From: Wyeomyia smithii
Taxonomy: Eukaryota; Arthropoda; Insecta; Diptera; Culicidae
Assembly (NCBI RefSeq): GCF_029784165.1
Contig: NC_073695.1
Coordinates: 212,751,896 to 212,815,895 of the forward strand
DNA length: 64,000 nt
Direction of reading: 5' to 3'
Each line of letters starts with the position of its first letter. Positions within the stretch are counted from its first letter, which is position 1. A program made the translations under genes and the position numbers. Below, in pieces: positions 46,001-58,000 of this stretch. The notes under the pieces were generated by a model. That model searched no databases, had not been told where the DNA came from, and saw only the letters and a list, made by a program, of their open reading frames with translations.

Positions 46001-49000
46001 TAATATAAATGAGTACTGGTACATATGTTCCCCAAAAAACTTCTATGGCTATGAATTTCTGTCGATTGCTTTATGAAATAATTCCGAGAGTTTGACTACA
46101 TGGAACAAAAATATCAATCACAGCTACTCAGGAAATGATTTCTATTTGAGATCAGAATCTATTCATTTTAGCTCACTCATAGTGCTGGATCTTTTTCTTG
46201 ATTCCTTCCATCAAGCTTAGCTTAGTTAGCTTTGAACTGCATCTCGTTGAAACTGTCTTTCGTGTCTTCTTGAGGTTCCACTTGTCGATAGCCCAGTATT
46301 CTAAAGGGCGGAAGGGCTCTGGTGTGTTGGTAAGGTTCATATCCTGGCACAACCTGGACGTTATTCGCGGCATACCACTCCATGGCATTTTTCCGTAATC
46401 GCCAGATTCCAACGCCGGCCAAAACAGAACGGAACAACTGTGTTACTTGAGGAAAGGCAACAAACGTTAATTCAGGCACTCCTGCACATGAATTTCCTGA
46501 TTGACGGAACCTTTCGCGATAAAAATGTTACTCTTCAAACCACAGGAACAGAAATTTCTTTGCAAATTTCGACAGCTTAATGTGTTTGAAAATCTCTCCA
46601 ACCTTTCCTTTTCCAATATTCCTGTCCAGGAAGCTGTTTAAAGTCTGCCTTGACGTAAGTTTCATCATCCTGTACCACGCAATTAAACTTCGTCAGCATC
46701 TTCACGTACAGCTTTCTCGATCGTAGTCTGGCCGACTTCTTGGTTACCGTCACGTTTTGGAGTCACCACCATTTGGAGGTAGACATTCAGGTTCGTTTTT
46801 TAGCTCGATTCACAGTTGTAGATGACACTCCCAGCTTGTTTGCGACATGTCGGACGGAAAAGTTGGAATTTCGCTTGAAACTGCTGGTCACTCTATTCGT
46901 CGTTTTTGCGGCCTTCGAATTTCGATTTAACCCCAATCCTGTCTTCCTAGCAGTCGACAAACGTTCTCCAAACACTTTTATTACGTTAGTGACGGTTGAG
47001 TTGGCCACATTCAACAATTTCGTCGAGTTTGCGAGTAGTCCGGATTTTCGCAACGCCCGAGCAAAATTTTTAAGCGTTGCTTCTCTTGCTTCGACATCAA
47101 TTTCACAACTGAAGAACAAATGTCAAACATAAGGCAAAACAACACACACATCTTTTAAATGAGGGGTGTTCGGTTTTTTTTATACACGAGGAAAAATAAC
47201 ACGGCAAATTGAAGTTGAACAATTTTGAGCGTTGAAATAAACTTTATTGTAATTTACTGGCGAATCGTCAATATTATATTAAAGACCATACTCGAAAAAA
47301 ATTCAACAGACAAAAATGATCATCAAAAGTTCATTTTAATTTGAATATTTTTGAAACTCTTAGGTAGGGTTGTCGATATTAGAAATAGAATATCGATATT
47401 TGCTTTATCGATATTAAAAGCAGCATCGATATTGTAACTGATGTTACGCGCCGATATTGATATTTTATCGATATTTTCCTTTATATATTTTTTGTTTGGC
47501 TTTTAGTTAGGCCTGAAACAAGCTGAACGCCAACGTGAGCGATCGGGCGAGATTCTTGCCGGAGGTTAATAAATAGCCGTGAGAAGAGTTTTTCAATAAC
47601 CTACGGCAAGAATCTCGCCCGATCGGTCGCGTTGGCGTTCAGCATGTTTCATGCCTTAGTATTGCATATTCTGGCGAAGTGTTTGCTATTTCATCTCGTC
47701 CGTTAGGACAGCGGGCCGATTACTGATCGCTTTACGCAAGGTGCATTTTCCAATCAGATTAAACCGACGTTTCGTGAGCCGCGTCTCCTAATCGTCACTG
47801 ATCCATTGACTAATCACCAGCCAGTTACTGAAGCATCCTACCTGAACATTCATGTTATCGCTCATGTAACACCGATTCTTGACTGAAATTCATCGATTCT
47901 GCCATCCCAATGCAACACCAAGGCATCGCATTTGATCGGTTTAATGTGGTGGTTATTGCCCCGAGAATGTTCCAACTTTTTTAATCTATCTGAAAAACCT
48001 CAATTAATCAGACTCAGCCTTTCTCATTCAGACTTATTATTTGTAAAAATAGATTTAAATGAAGGCTTAAATCCAATAAAGGTATATTCACTCTTTGGGT
48101 TTTTAAATATTGATGTTGTAATTGAAGTATAAAATATGAAATTTGACGTAATGTTAGCGCTTAAAAATAGCGAAATAAAAGAAATCACTCTTAATTTCGA
48201 ACAATTCAATCACGAGCGATACCGGGAACGTTCAAATAGTACTACACCACATTTAAATCATGTTGAGGCCATATATATTGATCAAAGCAGGTATAGTGTT
48301 GAATAGTCTTTGAATTTCTTTTCTTTCCAAAACTTTTGAACAGCATATCAAATTGTTCTGAAGTTTGTTGTTTGTAAGTTTGAGAGATGACTCGTTTGTA
48401 TGACACTAGTTATGTTCAAATAAGTCGTGTATTACTTGAGATAATAGACTTTCGTTGTTTTAAAAATTGAATACATAACGGTTGCTTAAGTTCGATTATA
48501 ATTAAATGAAAAGGGAACGTATAGGGCAGCCAAACGTTGAAACCGCGAGTTCAATCATAATTCATCAGTTAACCCTTAACTAGCCCGTTCATCTGATATC
48601 AATATTGTTCAAATCGGTTGTGTAGTTTTTAAGATAAAGAAGTTTTGTGATTTTCACATTTCGATACATTACAGACGAAGTTACAGACCGATTACAGCAA
48701 AATTCAATAGAGTGTTATGAGGCAGCTACACCTTTCATTTGACACTAATTTTGTGGAAATCGGTTCAACCATCTCTGAGAAAAGTGAGTGAGTCCAAGTA
48801 GTCTTCGGAATATGTTTCTTTTCATAGCTGGATTTCACATTTTTAAACATAACAGACAAAGTAATAATCCGTTTGCAAAACGGATAGGGTCTTATCGGGC
48901 AGCAAGACCTTCTATATGACACTGATTATATGAAAATCGGTTCAGCCATTTCTGAGAAACATGAGTGAGATTAAATAGTCTCCAGAACACGTTTCTTTCC

Positions 49001-52000
49001 ATAACTTCTGAACCACATATTCAATCTTCATAAAAATCAAAAATTGAGAGTTTTTTGGTAGTCCGTTCTTATAAAACCAATTTTGTTCAAATCGGTTGTT
49101 CCTGAGATATTGATGTTTCGTGATTTTTACATTTTGGTGAAAAGAAATCAGATTACAATAAAATTCAATAGGGTCTTATAGGATAACTAGACCTTCCATT
49201 TGCAATTAATTTCATTGAATCGAGTGAGATTGGGAGAGCGTAACGCACACACATATACAGAATATGTTCAGCTCGTCGAACTGAGTCGAGTGATATACGA
49301 CATTCGGCCCTTTTGAGCACTTTTATACCTTTAGTTCTTGCAGTGATTGCTATACCTCTCTAAGAGAGAGGCTATAGGAGAAAGGCAAAAGTGAAATGAT
49401 AGAAATGACTTTTTATTTCAACTTCAATCCTGAGCAAGGCCGCAAACATTGAAATAGTACAAAATCAAATTTAAACGATGTTGAGGCCACATATTTTGAT
49501 CATAGCTATAGTTTTAAACAGTCTGCGGGTTACGTTTCTTTCTATAACCTTCAAACCGACATGTTTAAACGTTATGAAATTCATTGTTTGAGGGTTTTTT
49601 AATTTGAATTCAACTATGTTCATAGCTTCTGAGATATAAGAGCGATTTTCACATTCTGACGCAGCGCCAAAACTAAAAGTTTGATCACAATGAAATGCTA
49701 TAGCGACCTAAGCGGCAAATAGACCTTTCATTTGACACCAAGATAGAAAGAATTGGTAAGACCATCTCTGAGAAAAGTGAGTGCGTACACACCCACACAC
49801 AAACATATACACTTATACATGCATACATGCAGAAAATGCTCGATTCGTCGAACTGAGTCGAGTAGTATATGACATTCGGCCATTTGGATCACTTTTCTAC
49901 CTTTTAATTAGCCAGTGATCGTTGGAAGAAAGTCAATATGTTTACTTTTATTATGTGATTTCACATCTTTATAAACAACGGACAAAGTTACAATCCGATT
50001 ACAATGAAATTCAATAGCAACCTATGGGGCAACTAGACCTTTCATTTGACACTAATTTTGTGAAAATTGATTCAGCCATCTCTGAGCAAAATGAGTGAGT
50101 TTAAACAACCTCAGGATAACTTTTCTTTACATTACTTTTGAACCATATGTTCAATCATAACGAAATTTAAGAGTTAAGGGTTTTGAAGACAGCCCGATCA
50201 TTTGAAATCAGTTTTATTGAAATCGGTTTTGTGGTTTCTGAGATATTGATGTTTCGTGATTTTTACATTTTGATACATAACCTCTAAACTCAAAATCCGA
50301 TTACAATGAAATTCAATAGGGTCTTATGGGGCAACAAGACCTTTCATTTGCAATTAATTTCATGAAAATCGGTGCAGCCATCTCTGAGAAAAGTGAGTGA
50401 GAATAAAAATCTGCACATACACACACACACACATACACACACACATACAGAAAATGCTCAGCTCGTCGAGCTGAGTCTAGTGATATATGCCATTCGGCCG
50501 TTGGGACCACTTTTATACCTTTGGTTTTTCCAGTGATTGCTATACCTTTCTAGGAGAAAGGCAAAACGATAACTTCCTCATTCTGCTCAAACTTCTACCC
50601 AGAGAACTTTTTTAGCTTGTTTAAGTTTGAAAATTAAAAGAGCCGTATGGGACCATATCTCAGCACAATTCGACCCTATTTGGCCTTGGCGACGGTAGAA
50701 GTGGGAGCCGAAGCGTTGTCATGGTGAAAAAGCATTCCTTTTACTCTTCAAATGGGGTATTTCGGCATCGAATCGGTCCAATAATAATATTGGCATAGTA
50801 GAACCCTGTAATCGCTTTGCCCTTTTTCAGATAGTCGATGTAGATCACATCATGTGAATCGCAGGAAACTGTGACTATCACTCTTCCGGCTAATGGGACA
50901 GCCTTCGCCTTCTTTTGAGCATGTTTCCCGGGTAAACTCCGTTGTTTCGATTGTTTTTCGGTCTCTGGTGTGCACCAGTAGTTCTATGTTCCGTCAACAG
51001 TGGTAAAACAACGTAGAAGCTTCTTCGGATTCCATTTAAACAGTGTCAAACACTGCTGTGAAGTGGTCTCTCGGTTAATGTCTCTGGCTTGTTGTTCAGC
51101 ATGGGTAAACGCGGCATCGCCATCGGAGGAGAAGACTCACCGTACACAACATCCAAGCGTTCTTCGATTTCGCTGAGCGATTCCCTTCCTAAAACAAGAA
51201 CCATTCTGCATTTTATAAAATCCGCGGTCGTTCTCGTTTCGAAAGTAAGACTAACTCCACTTTTCAGCTCCTGCTGTACTTTACAGTCACACGAAAAAAA
51301 TAGATGACCCAACGCCCTCGCCTTTTTTCAAAAGGACAGGAGCTAGGAGCTAGTAGTATGAACGAATCGAGTGTAGTTTCTTGATTGCCTTTGCCATAGC
51401 TGCTGAAAATTAACAAATAATGCTGTAAACTTTTCCTGTACACAACAGAGTTGTGATTATTAATGCAATTCACCCCCAGGTGGTAGAGCAATCGCAAAAA
51501 AATCGTTAAAAATAATCCATATTTTTGCGAACGTTTTGGAAAACGTCCAGCAATATAAGTATACCTAAATGTAATCTTTCATATAGCGAATTTTTCTTAT
51601 TCCACTGGATCTAAGTCATCCTATCCAGGAATAAAGAAACGATATTCCAATATACGATTAATAATAATATTAGTTTTACTGCCATATTTACACCTACCAA
51701 TTTTTTTAATTGAAATTCGCTACCGTAAACCGTATTTTCAAAATAAATATAGGGAGAAATAATAGATATATAATGATATTTCAAACAAGCCTGAAATGTT
51801 TTTAAGAAACACTTCAAAAACATTGTACTGAATTGATCCAAATAAAAAAAAAAGATTAGAAGTTTTGATTCAAATCAGTTCACGTTGAATTTTTATTTAG
51901 TATTGATTTAATATTAATATAATAATAGTTATTGCCCAAGATGATGCAAAACTGATTTTAGTCAATTTAAAATATATTAATAGTTCGCTGCATGGTGTTC

Positions 52001-55000
52001 TCAAAGTGTTTTTGTTATATTTTGGAAATTATACTTTTCATATTTTTTTCATTTTTTATTAGTTCTTGTAAGTTTGTCAAAACCTATATATTTAGACCCA
52101 ACCATAAAATAATAACAAATCTAACTGTGTTTATTTTCTAACTTCCCAGCGCTGGCACAATCCAATGATCGATCGCAGCGAAATCGACGACATTCTCGGC
52201 GTAAAGTGCAACTTCGAAACCGAGTGCGCCTGGACCTGGGATGAACACGACCAGAACGGTTTCCAGGTGGTAACCGGTGCCAACCTAACGGAATCGAACC
52301 GTACCGGCTTGATGCCGGGACCTCCAGCGGACGCGCTGAGCGATGTCAATGGACACTTTCTGCATCTGCGGCTCACCGTGGACAGTACGCCGCAGATCCT
52401 AACGTCACCGGTGTTTGCGGCCACGAGAGAAAACTGCTATCTGGAAATGTTAACCCACCAAAGTTCGATGGGTTACGGTAGCTTAAGAATCGTGATCGAA
52501 ACTATGGGGGCCCATGAATCTTCGTGGGTACCAGCGGAGATAATGGGTAACGATCTCCGGCGATGGCAGCTGAATACGTTTCGAATCGATCGGATTTCGA
52601 AGGATTTCAAAATACTATTCGAGGTGGTACCGCATAAGCTTGGTGGGCAAGCTAGGGGTCATGTCAGTATCGATAACCTACGGATGGTGAACTGCTTCCC
52701 GGATTCGATGAATACGAATAACTGCAGCTTCTCGCAGGTTCGCTGCACAGCGAATAAGGTACGTCAGAAGACGACATTTTGCACCACACAGTGTAATTAA
52801 TTTCGCTTTTATAATACAGGCTCCGGTTTGCATCAAAACACCAAAGATTTGCGACATCACCGTCGATTGCGACGAAGATGAGGACGAGACTCTCAACTGC
52901 GGTATGTTTTTAAACTGTTTCCTATTCGCGCTGGCCGCGATTTATGCAGTAGAGAGAAAAAAAATATTTCACACTGTCAACAAGTGTCGCCAATGATCAT
53001 CATTTATCTACATCCGCAGACAAAATCCCGTTCGGTGGCAGGTGCGATTTCGAAAGCGGCTGGTGCGGCTGGCAGAATTATGGCAATGCAATACTGTCGT
53101 GGGCGCGCCATACAGGTCCAACGCCAACGGAGAAAACTGGACCGGATATGGATCACACCCACGAGGGAACCAACGTGACGGGTGAGTCGGCGGAAATGTT
53201 TTTTCTTTATAAAATGAATAACCAACAAAGCAAATAATCTAAATTATCACACAAAAAATACTTTTGTCAATTTCGTGATTAAAAACGCAAACTTTGGCAG
53301 CTGTTGAAATTTTTCGCTAGTTCAAGCACCAGAGTATTAACGAATCAATCTTGCGCAATGCCGGAAACATTAAATGCTTGCGGAAACGGCTTGGGAAACG
53401 TGATCCGAATTATTTTTTGCCTCCAATGTGCTTCAAAAAACAGGAACCGTCGAAATGTCACCGGATTAAAGGCATAATATTGAAAGGTTAAAATTATAAA
53501 AACTGTCGCAAAAAAGTAAATTGCACTTCGGTCGATGAAAAATAATAGAGAACGGCGGTCGGTAGAAAAGTCTTTTGTAGTGTGAATGACAAACAATTTC
53601 GCCCATTACGACAGATCGTTCACTGAATTACGTGAACAATTCTCGACTACCTTGTGATAAGGTCGTATGTCTAAACGTAAACAAAACGAATGAGAGTTAT
53701 ATCCCTTGAACTTCACAAGCCCAAATAATTTCTGACTCGTTTTGTTTACGTTTAGATATACGACCTTATGACACAGTACTCCAGAATTCTTCAGCAATAG
53801 TAGCGAGTAAAGTTGTCACGCATGGCACACGCTTCCGTAGCAGTACTCAATGTAAGAACATTTTCCACCTAATGCTTTAATTCAACCGAAATGAAAACTG
53901 CCAAATTATGGTATCGCTTAAAAATCAATTCCAAAAATATTGTATGCTTTTCCAGTGTTCAAAATTTAAATGACTTCTTTCTAATCGCGAATTTGTTTAT
54001 TCCACGGAGTTAGTGGAAATCTACGCGAGAATAGAGAAGCGAAATTGCGATTTACGATGCAAGAACGACGCCAGATAGCCCCAGGTGGGCTCTGCGAATA
54101 AAGAAATTCGCTATAATTCACGCTCTGATCGTCTGAGCAGGACAAATTAATGTCATTCACAATGCAACTATAGAAAACACGACAAAAAATACACACGACG
54201 CAGCTAAGCAACATCTACAAACAATTAACGTTTTGTGTTATTCCGTGTATTCTAACGACGGAATTTGAAAACCAAAACGTTCACTATTTATAGACGTTGC
54301 TATGCTACATTGTGATGTTGTTATGTATCTCATTCTGGTGCTGCGATTACCTCCAAGAGATGTCTGGATAAGCTGTATCCACTAGGTATCTGCTATCATC
54401 CGTTGGAAGCTGGATATGTTGTTATTATGTTTTTCACTCCGTTACTGTGATTGATAACAACTACACCTGCAGGGGATGTCTAAATGGGCTTGGCCATTAT
54501 CGCTCTGTGAAGCTAGATTGCTTCGGTGGTTATGAGATTACCAAAACATGATTCGATTGCTCAGAAGAAAACTGGAGTCAGCGTGAAAGAGGAAGTTGAT
54601 TAACATCACTAATTTAAACTTATTTGAATGGAATCGTCGAACAAAAACCAGAGCACAGAAAAAAATTACAGAAAGCTTAGGAAAAGACTTAAAATGTTGT
54701 GAGATTGAAAATTGGTTATTGCTCCAGATTTTGCGGCCAACTGTTTTATCCTTTGGTACTGAATTTGACCAATGACCTGTTTTTTTTGTAAAGTGGTCAA
54801 TCTCTTCATGAATGGTTAAGATCAAACTGGACAACGGCTTTTTTCCATATAATTTTAAGGTTAGGTTTCTTTTCACTGGACGATTTTGAGCATAGAAATC
54901 ACAGCTTCCTCCCAATAAATATAGCTCGAATTGCTAATCTATGCATGCGTCAGCCTTGCAAACAATCGATCAAAGTTTCACACACAAAATTCGGGTAAAA

Positions 55001-58000
55001 TTTGAGCACGAAGTTTCACTTTAACGGTTTCAGAAGACGCAAACAAGCAGTATTTCTTTAAAAACAAAGACCTGTTTTTGGTTACATTATCGGTCTCTTC
55101 ACGAGAGTACAGCTTGTTATCTGATTGATCTAAACTTTATCATAAAAATGAGCTATAACAATCAGACAGATTAACAAAAATATTGAAATTGTTAGTAAAA
55201 ACAAGCAGATTTTTTTACAGTGTTATGGTCATCGCAGTGATTTCAAGACTGTAATGAAAATGATAGAATTAAACATCTGTGGTTTTATAAACTATGGTTA
55301 TTGGTGTTTCCTATATCCAAAACTTCGAGGATCGAGGTCTTGAAACATTAACGAAAAAAAAGCAAAGTCTTGGTGCTACATTCCGATTCGGAACTCGACC
55401 TTCTGGTTATTATGCACAGACTTCGCAGCCAACAGTTAAATGCACAGGACAATTGCGGGGCTAGCGCTACGATCCTCTTGACACTAACAGTCTCTCCCGA
55501 GCCCCGTACCTCAGGACCAGCTGGGAAATTTGACGAACAAGAGCTCCACAATTTCGAAGCATTGAACATTTCGCACAGTCATTATGATTTGAACAGGTCA
55601 TTATTGTCTCATTTCGCTTGGCTACTGTGATCAAATCACAATGAACATTTTCGCTGTCAATCGTGTTTGATTACGGGTTGTTTTCCCGTCTCGTGTTCAT
55701 CAGTTCATTCCAGATGAAACTGATGACTGTTTTAATTGACAGAACGACTGACGTAAAATATGACTCTTTTCTTTTTTTTCGTTCGAAATTTGCACCGCTA
55801 CACGTCATCTAGTGATACTTTTCGATCGCGTAAGCAAGACTAGTACACTTCGAATAAAAACTTGGGTAAATTGAAATCAATCACCGCTTGCAATGGCCGT
55901 GTCTCCATCAAAGCCCAAAGTTATTTTCAATAGAAATTCGTCAGCCGATGGTGATATTGTTAACCTGCGCTTTCAATTGAGCTTCAGCTTTTAAAATTAA
56001 TGCAAGATCATTCGAGCAGTTTTCATGTGACTCACAAAATGCTTGAAAAGGAAACAAATAAGTTGTAATTGGAAGTGGAAGTTGACGTCACTATCGCCTG
56101 AAGATTTTCGATAGCAAACGTCTTGTCATGCTCTGTTGACGAGAGTACAGCTTATAATTCACGTTGTGACACTCATACATTAAAAGGTTATATTCAGTGC
56201 AACGCAACTGATAGCTTAGTCACACACACTAACGTTCGCTTAAAAAAAACGGATTTATTTTGGATGGTCATAGAAAACAAACTAAGACAGATAATTGGGT
56301 TTAAGCAATTGCCCATGGAAAGTAATTATATAAGCTTATAAATTCTAAGCCCTTGTGAGTGGCATTCCGGTAATTAACCGGAGCGCATGCGTGTAGGCAT
56401 GCTTTTGAGTTCTTTCTCCGTTTTATTTATCAATTCCTCCTCAGTTTTCGCGACAAAATTGTTGGAGTAGATCTTATGCTTCAGGTTTGCCCAGAAATTC
56501 TCGATGGGACGCAGCTGAGGGACGTTGGGCGGGTTCGTCGACTTAGATACCACATCAATATTCAGCTGCACCATCTCCTCCAATGATTGCTTCGATGGGC
56601 CGACGCCAGATCTGGCCAAAACACCGCGTCTTCGGCCTTATGGTATTTCTTGATGAACGACGCAACTTCCGGCAGGCATTTCGTACTATAACTTTCCCCG
56701 TTCACGGCCAGTACGGAGCGAAAGGAAGAGCGACCCCAACATCCCCTTCTTGCTGAATGTCAGCCACATCCACAGCGTTGGGTAACTTGGTGTGCGAAAT
56801 TTATTTCACCTTGGAGCTCACTACATTTGTGGAGGAAGTGAAATACGAAGTGCCCTGTCAGTCGTTGCCATTCAGGATGCGATAGGTCTCGTCGTCCATC
56901 ATCACCGTCACATCGCGATTCATTGCCTGCAACTCCGAAACCAGTGGACGGGACTGCTGCTTTCTGACAAGTATACCCATGTTCACCAAGTACTTCTTAT
57001 CGCTCAGGGTCGTCGGCCGTCCGGAACGGAGCTTTCTTTCGATGCTCTATTTGTTGTCTAGTTCTGCCAAGATGCTGTAGATGCTGGAACGGGTGTATTC
57101 GGCGTCCGAAAAGTGCCAAACGATGTCTGTTTTCGACGCGGTGGGGTACCATTCTTCGAACGGAGTAGCTTCACTGGTTTTGCTATAACGGTTCGACTGA
57201 TAGAACTGTCAAATTTTTTCTGCTTACCTATGGGTTACTATGATTGATGCTGTATGCATAGCACCGTCAGGGCGTGTGAAGGCACTTACCAATCAGACTA
57301 GTACCGTCATGGAGGCTAGTGCTATATCCATTCTAGATGCCGTTACGGCTGCTGAAGAGTAGCGATTCCACAGGATTGTCGTCCGGTATCCTCACGACCA
57401 GCACACCGCAGCTGATTGACTTTCACCAAGTGTGCAATGGAGCCATTAGACGTCGCCCGTCTGTACTCCACCGTAGATAGTAAGCAGCACCTTTGGTTCG
57501 AAAGCTCCAAAAATGCTCAACTCCTCCACGTTTTATCAGGGGTTTGTACAGCGTCAACTTTACGCATCGTTTCAAAGTGAAAAGGAGGCTCCTTTTTAGC
57601 CTGGACACGTCTCTAGATATATTTGCTGATGTTATTGTCGGTGGGCACTTTTAATTCATCGCCGTCTATGGAGACCTGAGACCTTGAAGCCTCGCGGTCG
57701 CTTGTATTTCATCTTCGACGCATTTATCCGGAGTCCGATTCATCTGGCTTCGGGCGATGGACGAAAGTCTTTTTCATCGTTGCAAAGTTACGAGTTATGA
57801 TGTTGAAATCATACGCAAAGCTCAAACACGGAACCGATCTTGTGAAAATCGGGTCCCTCGTGCGATGCCCGCGATTCGTGATTCGTGTAGAGGGCTATGT
57901 TAAGTACATACTTAAAAGAACTAGGTAAAAAACGAAGGCCCAAGATGACTTTCCTGAGATAGAACAAATCTGTAAAGTTACCAATACAGAATTAAATTGC

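Noticed and set aside
52820..52901. Truncated LDLa module with only four cysteines in exon 3
   Set aside because: The two missing cysteines are at the end of exon 2 (CSFSQVRC), so the spliced module has the usual six.
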